Shown here: in pieces, positions 44,534 to 54,542 of the stretch
Position numbering within the stretch: position 1 is the stretch's first letter
Layout: each line of letters begins with the position of its first letter
From: Roseinatronobacter alkalisoli
Lineage (GTDB): Bacteria; Pseudomonadota; Alphaproteobacteria; Rhodobacterales; Rhodobacteraceae
Length of the DNA: 64,000 bases
Direction of reading: 5' to 3'
Assembly (NCBI RefSeq): GCF_028745735.1
Contig: NZ_JAQZSM010000018.1
Coordinates: 26,091 to 90,090, forward strand
Notes under the pieces: generated by a model
What the model saw: only the letters and a program-made list of their open reading frames with translations
Told to the model about the DNA's origin: nothing
Database searches by the model: none
Position numbers and translations under genes: made by a program

Positions 44534-46148
44534 GGTCTTGTCCTTGCATGATGGTCGCGTTCATGGCCGCGCGCAGATCGCGGGCGGTATGCTGTAGTGT
44601 CAGAAATGCTTGGTAGCGCGCCTGATGCAGGGGCTGGCTGTCCGGCGCGGGTTGATAGCTGGCCTGCACCCGAGACATGGCGGGCATCGCCTTACCCAGA
44701 TCGGCGAAAACCCCGCCCGCCACCGCACCCAGCATGGCCGCGCCCAGCAGCACGGGTTCTTCGCTGGCGGTGGCGTCCACCGGCAGACCGGTAGTATCGG
44801 CCAGAAGCTGGCGGATCAGCGGATGCCGCCCGGCACCACCGCTGATCGCGATGCGCCGGACGTCTGCGTCATGGGCGGCCTGAGTTTCGACAATCTGGCG
44901 CAGGCCATAGCCCAGCCCACATATCCCCGCGACATAAAGATCGACCAGCGAGGCCAGATCTGTCTGCATCCCCAGCCCAGAAATCGTGGCGCGGGCATGG
45001 GGATCGGCAAAGGGCGCGCGGTTGCCCAGAAATTCGGGGACCACATGCAGATGCATGATATTTTGCAAGGCGTCCGCTGTCGTCTGACCGGCCAGCCAAT
45101 CGGGCAAGGATAGCCCTTCGGCATGGGCAAGGGCTGCGGCCTCTGCATGGGCGGGGTGCAGGCGCAGCAGGTGGTCGATGGCGGCCCCGGCGACGGATTG
45201 TCCGCCCTCATTGAGCCACATCCCCGGCACCATGGCCGAATAATAGGGCCCCCAGACCCCCGGCACAAAGACCAGCTCATGCGTCGTGGTCATCGTGCAG
45301 GACGAGGTGCCGAAGACATAGCCAAGCGTGGCTACCGGATCGCCTGCGCCGCCATGTGCTGCGACGGTGCCGATCCCCCCGGCATGGGCGTCGATCAGCC
45401 CTGCACCCACCGCGATGCCCGGGCGCAGGCCCATTGCGCGCGCAGCCTGTGGGGTCAGACCCTGTCCGAGCGGCGTTGCCGGCGGCACGACCCTAGCACC
45501 GATGCGGGCAAACCCGTCATCGACAAGTTCAGCCAGCCCGATGCTGCGGAAATAATCCGCATCCCAGCGGTCTTCATGGGCCAGATAGGTCCATTTGCAG
45601 GTGACCGTACAGGTTGACCGCACAGCGCTGTTGGTTGCCTTCCATGTCAGGAAATCGGTCAGGTCAAAGAAATGCCGGGCGTCGGCGAAAACCTGCGGCC
45701 GGTTTTCTTTCAGCCACAACAGCTTGGGAGTCTCCATCTCGGGCGAGATGCGCCCGCCGACATAGCGCAGCACGTCATGGCCGCCGTCATTGATCCGCGC
45801 GGCCTGTTCCACGGCGCGGTGATCCATCCAGACGATGATGTCGCGTTCGGGGTGGTCGGGATCGCCCACCGGCAAGGGGCGGTCACCGGCCACCACCAGC
45901 GAACAGGTGGCGTCAAAGCCGATGCCTGCCACAGCCCCCGGATCAATCCCGGCGTCTGCCAAGGCTGCGCGGGTGGCGGAGCAGACCGCATCCCAGACCT
46001 GCGCGCTGGATTGTTCCGCGATCCCGCCCGAGGGGCGGTGCATCGCTACATCGCATTTGCCGGTGCCATGCAGCGTGCCCTCCGCATCGAACACCCCGGC
46101 GCGTGCCGACCCGGTGCCGACATCGATGCCGATGACATACGACGACAT
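44517..46148 (-). CDS. FGGY family pentulose kinase (D-ribulokinase-like)
   Basis: A 543-residue FGGY kinase. The N-terminal phosphate motif is YVIGIDVGTGSARAGVFD and the family's FDATCSLVV and MDHRAVEQA segments follow, a combination seen in the ribulokinase-type (YpCarbK-like) branch; the C-terminal motif GGAGRHPLIRQLLAD is present. It would phosphorylate a ketopentose made by the neighbouring dehydrogenases. ATG 46148 shares one base with the permease stop (TGATG). A longer ORF upstream only shadows the permease gene. Confidence 0.9.
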   Translation of the reverse strand: MSSYVIGIDVGTGSARAGVFDAEGTLHGTGKCDVAMHRPSGGIAEQSSAQVWDAVCSATRAALADAGIDPGAVAGIGFDATCSLVVAGDRPLPVGDPDHPERDIIVWMDHRAVEQAARINDGGHDVLRYVGGRISPEMETPKLLWLKENRPQVFADARHFFDLTDFLTWKATNSAVRSTCTVTCKWTYLAHEDRWDADYFRSIGLAELVDDGFARIGARVVPPATPLGQGLTPQAARAMGLRPGIAVGAGLIDAHAGGIGTVAAHGGAGDPVATLGYVFGTSSCTMTTTHELVFVPGVWGPYYSAMVPGMWLNEGGQSVAGAAIDHLLRLHPAHAEAAALAHAEGLSLPDWLAGQTTADALQNIMHLHVVPEFLGNRAPFADPHARATISGLGMQTDLASLVDLYVAGICGLGYGLRQIVETQAAHDADVRRIAISGGAGRHPLIRQLLADTTGLPVDATASEEPVLLGAAMLGAVAGGVFADLGKAMPAMSRVQASYQPAPDSQPLHQARYQAFLTLQHTARDLRAAMNATIMQGQDHAVSG

Positions 46149-47125
46149 CAACGCCATTCCCGCCCAATGTAGATGGCCAGCAGGATGATCAGGCCCTTGA
46201 TGACGTCCTGCATATACGGGTTGATGCCCATCAGATTCAGCCCGTTGTTCAAAATGCCCAACAGAACTGCGCCGATCAGCGTGCCCAGGATCAAACCCCG
46301 CCCGCCCGCAATCGCGGTGCCGCCGAGAACGACGGCGGCGATGGCGTCCAGCTCGAATCCGACGCCTGCGTTGGGCTGGCCGCTCATCAACCGGCCGGTC
46401 AGTACTATTGCCGCGAGCGAGGCTGTCAGTCCCGAGATTCCGAACACTGCCAATTTTACCCAACGGGTGCGGACGCCGGACAGGCGGGCGGCGGTTTCGT
46501 TCCCGCCGAGGGAGTAGACGTGACGGCCAAAGGCGGTGCGCTCTAGCATGACCCACGCCAGCGCATAGACCGTGACCATGATGATGACCGGCACTGGAAT
46601 GATGCCGATGCGACCAACGCCGAACCACGACACCCAGCCCGGCAGGCCGCTGATCGGATAGCCGCCTGAATAAATCAAACCCAGCCCACGCGCGATGCCC
46701 ATCATGGCCAGCGTCACGATGATCGCGGGCATCCTGCCCCATGCGACCAGCGCGCCGCTGATCAGGCCGAGCCCGGTGCCGACCAGAAGCGCCGCTGCCA
46801 GACCGACCCCACCCGGCAAACCCATATTTACCATCAGCCCAGCCGCGACCGTGCCCGACAGTGCCATAACCGCGCCCACTGACAGGTCAATTCCGCCCGT
46901 CAAGATAACGAAGGTCATTCCCACCGCCAATATCCCCACGACTGAGACCTGCCGCAGCACGTTAAGGATATTGTTCACGGTAAAGAAGTTGTCGCTGGCA
47001 AAGCTCATCAAGACCGATACCACGATCAGCCCGACCAGCGGCAACGCCAGAGGGGAATGAAACAGCCAATCCAGTGCCGCGCGACGGCGGCGACCTTTGG
47101 CATCGATAGTGCTGTCATGCGACAT
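46148..47125 (-). CDS. Ribose-type sugar ABC transporter permease (RbsC family)
   Basis: A 325-residue permease with about nine helices and the family motifs [22 protein letters not shown] near residue 75 and ALGRHVYS-like [19 protein letters not shown] near 215. It is coupled to the ATPase gene by an 11-bp overlap and to the kinase gene by one base. Confidence 0.92.
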   Translation of the reverse strand: MSHDSTIDAKGRRRRAALDWLFHSPLALPLVGLIVVSVLMSFASDNFFTVNNILNVLRQVSVVGILAVGMTFVILTGGIDLSVGAVMALSGTVAAGLMVNMGLPGGVGLAAALLVGTGLGLISGALVAWGRMPAIIVTLAMMGIARGLGLIYSGGYPISGLPGWVSWFGVGRIGIIPVPVIIMVTVYALAWVMLERTAFGRHVYSLGGNETAARLSGVRTRWVKLAVFGISGLTASLAAIVLTGRLMSGQPNAGVGFELDAIAAVVLGGTAIAGGRGLILGTLIGAVLLGILNNGLNLMGINPYMQDVIKGLIILLAIYIGREWR

Positions 47126-48617
47126 GATGGACCCTCCCGGTCGTTGCGTGTGTCATGATCTGTTCGGATGTGATCGCATCCCCCTCGACCGTGGCGACGA
47201 TGCCACCCGAACGAAAAACGCAGACACGGTCGGCCATCCCGATCACCTCGGGCAGTTCGGACGAGATCATGATGATGGCATAGCCCTGCGCGGTAAATGC
47301 GCGCATCAGCTGATAGATTTCGGCCTTGGCACCCACGTCGATGCCGCGCGTCGGTTCGTCGAAGATCAGCACCCGCATCTGGTGGTTCAGCCAGCGGGCG
47401 ATTACGACCTTTTGCTGATTGCCACCCGACAGCGTATCGACGCGGGCACGTGGCCCTTGTGCCTTGACATGGACCTGATCCATGGCGGCCTGCGTGCTGG
47501 CCAGTTCTTTCTTAAAATCGATGAACCAATGTGCTTGCCGGTACTTGCCGTAATTGTTCAAAGACACGTTCTGCAGGATCGAGAAACTGGTGATCAGCCC
47601 CTGTTCCTTGCGGCTTTCAGGCAGCAATCCGATGCCATGGGCCAGCCCGTCGGCGGGGCTGCGCAAGCGCATTTCCTTGCCGTCCACCTGGATCTTGCAA
47701 CGCGCGGAACCATATTCACCCAGAATTGACAGGACGGTTTCGGTCCGCCCGGATCCCACCAGGCCGGCAAAGCCTAGAATTTCCCCAGCCCGCAGCTGAA
47801 AACCGGATACGGGACCGCCGCGCCGCAGCTGCACCTCGACCGCTTCCAATACGACCGGGGCCGCGGGGTCGGGCGCGGGTTTGGGGGGAAAGCTGTTTTC
47901 GATGCGGCGTCCGACCATCATCTCGACCAGACGGTCGGTGCTGATATCCGCCACTTCGCTGCTGCCTACATACTCGCCGTCGCGCAGAACGGTAATGCGG
48001 TCGCAGATTTCAGAGATTTCCTCCAGATGGTGCGAGATAAAGACAATGGCCACCCCAGCCTCGCGCAATTCACGCATGACCTTGAACAAATGTTCCGTTT
48101 CAGAGGGCGTCAGCGTGGCCGTGGGTTCATCCAGCACCAGAATGCGGGCGTCCAGCGACAGGGCCTTGGCGATTTCCACGAATTGCTGCTCCGCTACCGA
48201 CAGGCGCGCAATGGGCACATCCAGCGGCAGATCGATTTCCAGCCGTTTGAGGGTCGCCTGCGCGCGCTTGCGCATCGCCTTGCGGTCCAGCAGGCCAAAT
48301 CGCCCGCGCAATTCGCGCGCGAGAAACATGTTCTCAATGGCGGTCAGACCGGGGATAAGGCTGAATTCCTGAAAAACGATGCCAACGCCAGCGGCAATCG
48401 CCTCGTCATAATTTGCAAAGCTGTAGGATTTGCCGTCAATGAATATCTGCCCGTCCGAAGGCTGGATGATGCCGCTGACGATCTTCATCAATGTTGATTT
48501 GCCCGCGCCGTTCTCGCCCAGCAGGGCATGGACTTCGCCTGCACGGACCTGCAGGTCAACACCGTGAAGGACCTCTATCGGGCCATAGCTTTTGCGTATT
48601 GCTTTGAGTTCCAGCAT
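47115..48617 (-). CDS. Ribose-type sugar ABC transporter ATP-binding protein (RbsA family)
   Basis: A 500-residue double ATPase with two nucleotide-binding halves. The first half has [28 protein letters not shown] and [10 protein letters not shown]; the second has the degenerate [11 protein letters not shown] with [15 protein letters not shown] and [12 protein letters not shown], as is usual in this family. It is followed directly by the permease gene. Confidence 0.93.
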   Translation of the reverse strand: MLELKAIRKSYGPIEVLHGVDLQVRAGEVHALLGENGAGKSTLMKIVSGIIQPSDGQIFIDGKSYSFANYDEAIAAGVGIVFQEFSLIPGLTAIENMFLARELRGRFGLLDRKAMRKRAQATLKRLEIDLPLDVPIARLSVAEQQFVEIAKALSLDARILVLDEPTATLTPSETEHLFKVMRELREAGVAIVFISHHLEEISEICDRITVLRDGEYVGSSEVADISTDRLVEMMVGRRIENSFPPKPAPDPAAPVVLEAVEVQLRRGGPVSGFQLRAGEILGFAGLVGSGRTETVLSILGEYGSARCKIQVDGKEMRLRSPADGLAHGIGLLPESRKEQGLITSFSILQNVSLNNYGKYRQAHWFIDFKKELASTQAAMDQVHVKAQGPRARVDTLSGGNQQKVVIARWLNHQMRVLIFDEPTRGIDVGAKAEIYQLMRAFTAQGYAIIMISSELPEVIGMADRVCVFRSGGIVATVEGDAITSEQIMTHATTGRVHHVA

Positions 48618-48637
48618 CGTCGCCCCCGCATCGGAAT

Positions 48638-48662
48638 GGTCGCGCCCGCAAGGGGCGCGACC
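48638..48662 (-). promoter_or_regulatory. Intercistronic hairpin between binding-protein and ATPase genes
   Basis: GGTCGCGCCC (48638-48647) and its perfect complement (48653-48662) enclose a five-base loop. It lies between the binding-protein stop and the ATPase start without a T-run in the transcribed direction, so it probably protects the upstream message or tempers downstream expression (inference). Confidence 0.5.
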
Positions 48663-48668
48663 GGGTTT

Positions 48669-49586
48669 TTACCAGCTGAAATCAGCCGCGTTTTCGATAT
48701 CTACGGTACGCACGTCGATCGGCACCTCTGTCGGGACCACACGGGCACCCCAGTATTGCGCCAACGCCATGCCCAGCCCGACGCGGACCTGATCACGTGG
48801 GAATTGTGCCGTTGTCTGGATGAATGGGCCACCAGCCGCGATGGCCTGCACCGCCTCTGGCGCGCCATCGACCGATGTCAGCTTGATATCGCGGCCAGAG
48901 CCCTGTATGGCCGCCAGGGCCCCCATCGCGCCACCGTCATTGACCGAAAAGATCCCGGCCAGATTTGGATGCGACTGGATCATATTTTCAACCACGCCAA
49001 GCGCGACAGAGCGGTCCTGACGCCCGTTCTGGGTAGTGACCAGTGTGATCCCCTCATGCTCGGCCAGTGCCTCCTGACAGCCTTTGACGCGTTGCAGGAT
49101 CGGCACGACCGGGATGCCGCCAAGGATCGCAACTTCACCCTCTCCGCCAAGAGCGTCGGCCAGATAGGCGCATGATTGATAGCCAGCATCGCGGTTCTTG
49201 GAGCCGACGAAAGTATCTACCGGGCCGTTGGCATTGGCATCTACCGCCACTACGATCACGCCCTGATCCTTGGCCATGCGCACTGCTGCCTCGACGCCTG
49301 CGCTGTCGGTTGGGTTTAGCAGCAGAATGTCGATACCTTGTTGCAGCATATCCTCGACATCAGAGATCTGCTTGGCCACGTCATGGCCCGCATCGGTGAC
49401 GATGACCTCGGCGCCGATCTGGGCGGCAGCCTCGTTCAGCGCCTCTTGCATCGAGACGAAATAGGGGTTGTTCATTTCCTGAAATGTCATGCCAATTTTC
49501 AGTGGCCCGTCCTGGGCCAAGGCAAGCCCGCCTGATGCGGCAAGCCCCAGTGCTGCGGCGGAAACGGTTTTCATCAAGGTCTTCAT
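48669..49586 (-). CDS. Ribose-type sugar ABC transporter substrate-binding protein (RbsB family)
   Basis: A 305-residue periplasmic binding protein, signal peptide ending near residue 25 (GGLALAQDGPLKIG). Typical RbsB segments are IGMTFQEMNNPYFVSMQEAL, GIDILLLNPTDSAGVEAAV and GIFSVNDGGAMGAL. The ribosome site GGGAGGACTACC is strong. It is the first gene of the transporter/kinase/dehydrogenase operon and lies downstream of the AraC gene on the same strand. Confidence 0.92.
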   Translation of the reverse strand: MKTLMKTVSAAALGLAASGGLALAQDGPLKIGMTFQEMNNPYFVSMQEALNEAAAQIGAEVIVTDAGHDVAKQISDVEDMLQQGIDILLLNPTDSAGVEAAVRMAKDQGVIVVAVDANANGPVDTFVGSKNRDAGYQSCAYLADALGGEGEVAILGGIPVVPILQRVKGCQEALAEHEGITLVTTQNGRQDRSVALGVVENMIQSHPNLAGIFSVNDGGAMGALAAIQGSGRDIKLTSVDGAPEAVQAIAAGGPFIQTTAQFPRDQVRVGLGMALAQYWGARVVPTEVPIDVRTVDIENAADFSW

Positions 49587-49674
49587 GGTAGTCCTCCCTT
49601 AGGTTCAGTTGGTAGTCTCCCTCCGTTCGCGGACCAAGGGTTCGCGTGCGGAAGGCATCAGGGTGTCGGCAGGC

Positions 49675-50559
49675 TTAGCTGGCCATGCGGATCATCTGAT
49701 TGGCGGCGAAGGTCGCCCGGAATTCTGAAGGCGACATCTTCTTCAGCTTGAGAAATTGGCGGTTGAAGTTCGAAAGGTTAGAAAATCCGACATCAAAGCA
49801 GATATCGGAGACGCGTGCCTCGGGGTCCGACAGCAGCATGTGGCAGGCCAGATCGATGCGCATCTGATTGCGATAGCGCACCAGCGTCGTGCCGGTATGG
49901 CGTCTGAATGACCGCGAAAATGCGCTCTGGCTCTGGCCGGTCAAGGCGGCCAGTTCGGGTTCGCTGAGCGACTCAAGCAGATTTTCCCGCAAATGGCTAA
50001 GCGCGCGATTCATCCCCGATTGCTTGGTGCGTTCCAGATCCATGACAAAGCTGAGACTGGCAAGCGTCAGCGATTTCGGCGCATTTGCCAGCAGGTCGAG
50101 AATCTGAAAGAACAGCCCCAGCCTGCGCACGCCTCTGGCCTTGATCAACTTGCTGATCAGCGGGCCGACAGCCTGCGCCGTTTCATCATCAAACAGCAGC
50201 CCGCGGCGGCAGCGTTCCAAAAGCGGCTGCAGGGTTTCCATTTCGGGAAAGACGCTGCTTGCATCATCGACAACGCTTTGCGGAAACTGGATGACCTTGG
50301 TCCGGCAGGGCACGATCTCACCTGGGCGGATATCGCTGATCCAATTCTGCGGCAGATTCGGCCCGGTCATGATCAACTGGCCGGGCTCAAAATCGCCGAC
50401 ATGGTCACCGATATAATATTTCCCGGATGTCGCGACGACCATGTGAATTTCGTATTCAGGGTGAAAATGCCAGCGTACCGTGCGAAACGGATAGCCATGT
50501 TTCCATGCAGCAAAGGATTCGCCTTTACGTATATGAACCAGTTCGAGATCAGGCTGCAT
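49675..50559 (-). CDS. AraC family transcriptional regulator
   Basis: A 294-residue regulator with an N-terminal cupin-like sensing domain (RWHFHPEYEIHMVVATSG near residue 30) and a C-terminal double helix-turn-helix (ALTGQSQSAFSRSFRRHTG, then VSDICFDVGFSNLSNFNRQF). It precedes the sugar ABC operon on the same strand and is probably its activator. ATG 50559 follows GGGGGAAGT. Confidence 0.92.
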   Translation of the reverse strand: MQPDLELVHIRKGESFAAWKHGYPFRTVRWHFHPEYEIHMVVATSGKYYIGDHVGDFEPGQLIMTGPNLPQNWISDIRPGEIVPCRTKVIQFPQSVVDDASSVFPEMETLQPLLERCRRGLLFDDETAQAVGPLISKLIKARGVRRLGLFFQILDLLANAPKSLTLASLSFVMDLERTKQSGMNRALSHLRENLLESLSEPELAALTGQSQSAFSRSFRRHTGTTLVRYRNQMRIDLACHMLLSDPEARVSDICFDVGFSNLSNFNRQFLKLKKMSPSEFRATFAANQMIRMAS

Positions 50560-51156
50560 ACTTCCCCCACTTTCCGCACCTGCACGATTTCTTTCGAAGA
50601 AATCGGCCCTCCTTGGCGCTCAAGTTAGGTTAGCACCAAGGGTGCCGCTTCTACCACGAGCCTACGCACAATTTTCTGATACTTTTTTGACAGACAATCG
50701 TAAATTTTGTTGGCGGGGGGCATTGCAATCAACCGGTCAGGGCGCGACTCTGGAGATAAGCCCATGCCGAATAGTCACAATAGTTGATTCCGAGCATATC
50801 GAATCAGATCTGGCACGATCGTCTCTACCGATGCGGTTCTGAAAATCGATGTTGCACGACACATACTTTTCCGAACGCCACACCAGACAGATACAGTTGC
50901 TTTTTGCCCGCCATGGAGTGCCCCAAGATGTCTACTATACGCAGTGGACACTATCATCGGCCACGGTCTTCTCCCGCCCCAAAGGTTGATGGTGGTCGTG
51001 CGGGTGGGTGCCAACTGTTGGTATTAGCTGTTAAGTCAGGCGCATATGTTGCTGGCAAATAGCAAGCCATGGGTTGGACCTATGTTTACGATGTAGCACA
51101 AATCTTGGTTAACGTTCTATTTTTTGGAACCTTGTCGTACTATTTGGCCTCTACTG
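50560..51156. other. 597-bp gap holding one possible IS-truncated gene start
   Basis: No intact gene was recognised. Near the right edge, an ATG at 51069 opens a frame reading MGWTYVYDVAQILVNVLFFG then TLSYYLAST, which looks like the first helix of a membrane protein and runs into the IS5-family element at 51157. Its ribosome site is weak. The remainder of the gap shows nothing I can support. Confidence 0.35.
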
Positions 51157-52256
51157 GGCATTGTTGCATGGATGCTGTTGGTTCAGTAAGCAGGAGGCTT
51201 TGTAATCGATTGGATAGGGTTGATGCCGCATAAATTCAGCGACGCGCGTCGGCACAAGTTCAAGAAGAAGCATACCGCATTTCAAACTGGTCCGAATACA
51301 ATGAGAGCCTGCGTCAGCGCGGCGATGTAACAGTTTGGTTAAGCCCTGAGGTGGAAGCAGCATGGCGCGCAGATCGGCGCAAAACGCGGGGTGGCCCGCC
51401 GGTATATTCCGATCTGGCGATCACTGTTTGTCTGACACTTGGCATAGTCTACAAGCAGCCGCTTCGTCAAACTGAAGGCTTTGTCCGCAGCCTCATGAAG
51501 ATCATGGGGCTGGATCTGGCTGTGCCCGATTGCTCGACCTTTTCACGCCACGGATCTGGTTTGGTTTTGCCGTTGGAAACGCGGGCGCAGACGAATGGCC
51601 CTATTCATCTGGTGGTAGACAGCACTGGCCTGAAGATCTTTGGTGAAGGCGAGTGGCTGGAAAACAAGCATAAAACAAAGGCCAGGCGCAAAGCCTGGCG
51701 CAAGCTGCATCTCGGTTCAGACCTCGCCAGCGGTGATCTGGTCTGTTCTGATTTGACTGAGGACTCTGTGGGTGACACGATGACCTTAGGGGGGCCTCCT
51801 GGATCAGATCGACGGGGAGGTGTAGCGCTTCATTGCCGACGGGGCCTACGACGGCGATCCGTCGAGCGAGATATTGCTGGCGCGGTTCGGCGGCGATATT
51901 CAGATCGTCATTCCGCCACCAAAGTACGCGATCCTGAGCACCGACGCGCAGGACAGCCCCACGCTTCGTGACCAGCGCATTACCGCGATAAGCACCGTGG
52001 GCAGAATGGCCTGGCAGGTGAGCAGCGGCTACAATCAGCGCAGTCGCGGGGAAACACAAATGGGCCGTTGGAAGCAAGTCATCGGCCCCAAAATGAAGGC
52101 ACGATGCTTTCCCAATCAAAGAACAGAAGCCAAAATCGACACGCGCATCCTGAACAAAATGAACGGGCTTGGCTGCGCCAAGTTCGAAGCCATCTTATGA
52201 CCTAAATTATGGGTAAGGGCATTCTCAAACCCAACGCATATCTATGCAACAACGCC
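51157..52256 (+). mobile_element. Degenerate IS5-family element, about 1.1 kb
   Basis: Terminal repeats GGCATTGTTGCATGGAT (51157-51173) and, read inward from 52256, GGCGTTGTTGCATAGAT match at 15 of 17 positions. No convincing target duplication is seen. The element carries a decayed transposase gene and separates the pentitol-type block from the sulfoquinovose block. Confidence 0.8.
51222..52200 (+). pseudogene. IS5-family transposase, multiply disrupted
   Basis: The start MPHKFSDARRHKFKKKH shifts frame near 51275 into RISNWSEYNESLRQRGDVTV. The middle is open from about 51300 to 51790 with the first catalytic Asp in LVVDSTGLKIFG. A second shift in a G run near 51790 and a TAG near 51822 follow; the third part reads RFIADGAYDGDPSSEI, with the second Asp, and ends at 52200. 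At least two shifts and one stop make it non-functional. Confidence 0.82.
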
Positions 52257-52363
52257 TATTCGTGGCAATAGCAGCCCCGGTCTGGGGCAACCAATGCTGA
52301 ACCAGCTTACGCGCGATGATATCTGGACACCTTAGGGAACGCGGGCTGGCGCAGGATGCGTCC

Positions 52364-53374
52364 TCACAACAGATCAAGCCAGACCATCGCCATCATTGCA
52401 AAGCCCAATAGCGCAAGCGTTTCCACCACGACCATTGCCAGATGCCCACTGCCCAAAGTAGTCAGTGCCTTCAGCGATGTTTTGACCCCCAACGCGGCGA
52501 TGGCCATGATCAGAAGCCCGCGCGAAATCGCGTCAACCTGCATCACAAGCGTTTGTGGCAGATCAACCGCGCTGCCAAGCCCGGCCAATGACAGAAACAG
52601 AAACATGAACCATGGCAGCGTGGGTATTTTGCCCCGCCCTGTGCCTGTTGCCGTGGTGCGCAGGGCAAGAATAATCAGCAACAGGACGACCGGCAGCATG
52701 GCCACGCGGAACAACTTTGTGATTGTCGCCATTTCACCGGCTGTGTCCGATATCTGGAAGCCTGCACCGACAACCTGTGCCACATCATGGATTGTCGCCC
52801 CGATCAGAAAGCCCGTTTGTATGTCGGTGAACCCGACTGTCTGGAACACCAACGGATAAACCACCATCGCTATGGTCGACAGCGCCGTCACCGCGATAAC
52901 GGTGAACAAGGTGTTCCGTTCATTTTGGTCATTGGCGGGCAGAATCGCGGCGATGGCCAGCGCCGCCGAAGCCCCGCAAATTGCCACAGCCCCGCCCGTC
53001 AGCAGCGCAAAACGCCACGAGCGCCCGAACAATGCCCCCGCCACGAAGCCGGTCGCGATGGTCAGCGCGATCAACCCCGCCAGAACGCCTGCCCCCAGCA
53101 GCCCGATCTGCGCCACATCGTCAAAGGCGATCCGTATTCCCAGCAGCCCGACACCCAGACGCAGGATGAATTGCGACGTGAAATCGATACCTGCCCGGCA
53201 GGGGTCGTCTTCGTGCAGAAAGTTGAAGGCCATCCCTAAAAGCAACGCAAACAGCATGACAGGCGCGCCATAATGCGCCCCCAGAAATGCAGATGCGGCC
53301 GCGACTGTCGCAGCCAGCATCATACCGGGCAACAATGGTGTACCCCATGCATACAGGCGGGTCATAGCTGTCAT
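52364..53374 (-). CDS. YeiH/UPF0324 family putative sulfate/sulfite exporter
   Basis: A 336-residue membrane protein with about ten helices. YeiH-family segments are LRLGVGLLGIRIAFDDV, GGAVAICGASAALAIAAIL and GATIHDVAQVVGAGF. The family is named a putative sulfate exporter. In this place, after an SsuD-like desulfonating monooxygenase cluster on the other strand and behind the Gfo/Idh/MocA gene, exporting the released sulfite is the natural role (inference). The start context is weak; ATG 53365 is an alternative. Confidence 0.88.
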   Translation of the reverse strand: MTAMTRLYAWGTPLLPGMMLAATVAAASAFLGAHYGAPVMLFALLLGMAFNFLHEDDPCRAGIDFTSQFILRLGVGLLGIRIAFDDVAQIGLLGAGVLAGLIALTIATGFVAGALFGRSWRFALLTGGAVAICGASAALAIAAILPANDQNERNTLFTVIAVTALSTIAMVVYPLVFQTVGFTDIQTGFLIGATIHDVAQVVGAGFQISDTAGEMATITKLFRVAMLPVVLLLIILALRTTATGTGRGKIPTLPWFMFLFLSLAGLGSAVDLPQTLVMQVDAISRGLLIMAIAALGVKTSLKALTTLGSGHLAMVVVETLALLGFAMMAMVWLDLL

Positions 53375-53419
53375 GCCAGCGCGGCCGTGTCGGGATACAG
53401 GTAATGCGCCGGATCGGGA

Positions 53420-54532
53420 TTAGTCATGCACTGACATCCGCCCCTGCGCATCCAACGCGACGGCCCGTCCGGTTTGCGCCGCGCGCTGCGCGGCAAGGCC
53501 CATCTGCACGGCCCAGACCCCGTCAGACAAGCTTACCTCAACCTTGCCATGCCCGCGCACCACCTTCGCAAAGCGGTCATGCTGGTAAAATGTTGACCCG
53601 TTATGATCGCCCGCCTGCAAAAGTGCCGGATCAACGGGAACCTCGATCTGTTTAGGCCCCTTGGGATCGCGCAGGCTGACAATCAGTTGTGGCACTGGTG
53701 GCGCGCCCAGATGGTCAGGCCAGAACCGCCCCGGACCGGGCACAAGGCATTCAATGCGTGCATCGGGGCCAACAGCAGTGATTTCTTCCTGATAGCGCGC
53801 GCCTTCGGCGAACATGCACAATTCCAGCATGGCGCGCGCACCGCCTGCAAAATCGACAATGACATAGGCGTTGTCCCAGATATCTGGCGCGGACCCGTCA
53901 TAGCGTTCGTTCACATGGTTCACGTCCTGCCCGCCCGACGCCATGACCCGCACGGGGTTATCTTGCAAGATCAGGCGCATCAGGTCGAAGAAGTGACAGC
54001 ATTTCTCGACCAGTGTTCCGCCGGTTCTTGCGTTGAAGCGATTCCAGTCGCCCACCTTTTCCAGAAACGGGAAGCGATGTTCACGGATGGTCAGCATCTT
54101 GATCCCGCCCGTCACACTTTGGGCCTGATCCAGCAATGCAGCCACCGGCGGCATATACCGATATTCCATCGCCACCCATAGGGGGGCAGCATACTGCAGC
54201 GCGTCAAGCGTGTCCCAGTCTGACGGATCGGTGAAAACCGGCTTCTCGACCAGCAGGGGCAGCGGGCGGGTCGCTGCGATTTCCCGTATCTGGCGTACAT
54301 GCAGGTCGTTGGGGCTGGCAACCAGCAGGGCATCAAGGTTCGGATGCGCCAGCAGTTCAGCAACAGACCCGACCATCTGTGCCTTGGGGACCAGTGCTGC
54401 GGCGCGCGCACGCATTCCGGCATCCGGTTCAAAAATGGCGGTCACTTCCGCGCCGTTTACCAGCGCCAGATTGCGCAGATGTTCCTGCCCCATCATGCCG
54501 CAGCCGATGATTCCGTAGTTGAGCGTTTCCAA
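53420..54532 (-). CDS. Gfo/Idh/MocA family protein, candidate NAD+-dependent sulfoquinovosidase (GH188-like)
   Basis: A 370-residue Rossmann-fold protein with YGIIGCGMMGQEHLRN at the start, LLVEKPVF near residue 92 and GGTLVEKCCHFFDLMR near 165. The start is TTG 54532 after AAGGACATCATC; longer ATG starts lie inside the GntR gene. NAD+-dependent sulfoquinovosidases belong to this superfamily and occur in Roseobacter sulfoquinovose clusters that lack a GH31 enzyme, as this one does. The alternative is a simple sugar dehydrogenase. Family membership is clear; the glycosidase role is inferred. Confidence 0.8.
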   Translation of the reverse strand: METLNYGIIGCGMMGQEHLRNLALVNGAEVTAIFEPDAGMRARAAALVPKAQMVGSVAELLAHPNLDALLVASPNDLHVRQIREIAATRPLPLLVEKPVFTDPSDWDTLDALQYAAPLWVAMEYRYMPPVAALLDQAQSVTGGIKMLTIREHRFPFLEKVGDWNRFNARTGGTLVEKCCHFFDLMRLILQDNPVRVMASGGQDVNHVNERYDGSAPDIWDNAYVIVDFAGGARAMLELCMFAEGARYQEEITAVGPDARIECLVPGPGRFWPDHLGAPPVPQLIVSLRDPKGPKQIEVPVDPALLQAGDHNGSTFYQHDRFAKVVRGHGKVEVSLSDGVWAVQMGLAAQRAAQTGRAVALDAQGRMSVHD

Positions 54533-54542
54533 GATGATGTCC

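Noticed and set aside
44517..46742. 741-residue kinase with a 198-residue N-terminal extension
   Set aside because: The extension is an out-of-frame reading of the permease gene; the FGGY motif begins right after ATG 46148, which overlaps the permease stop.
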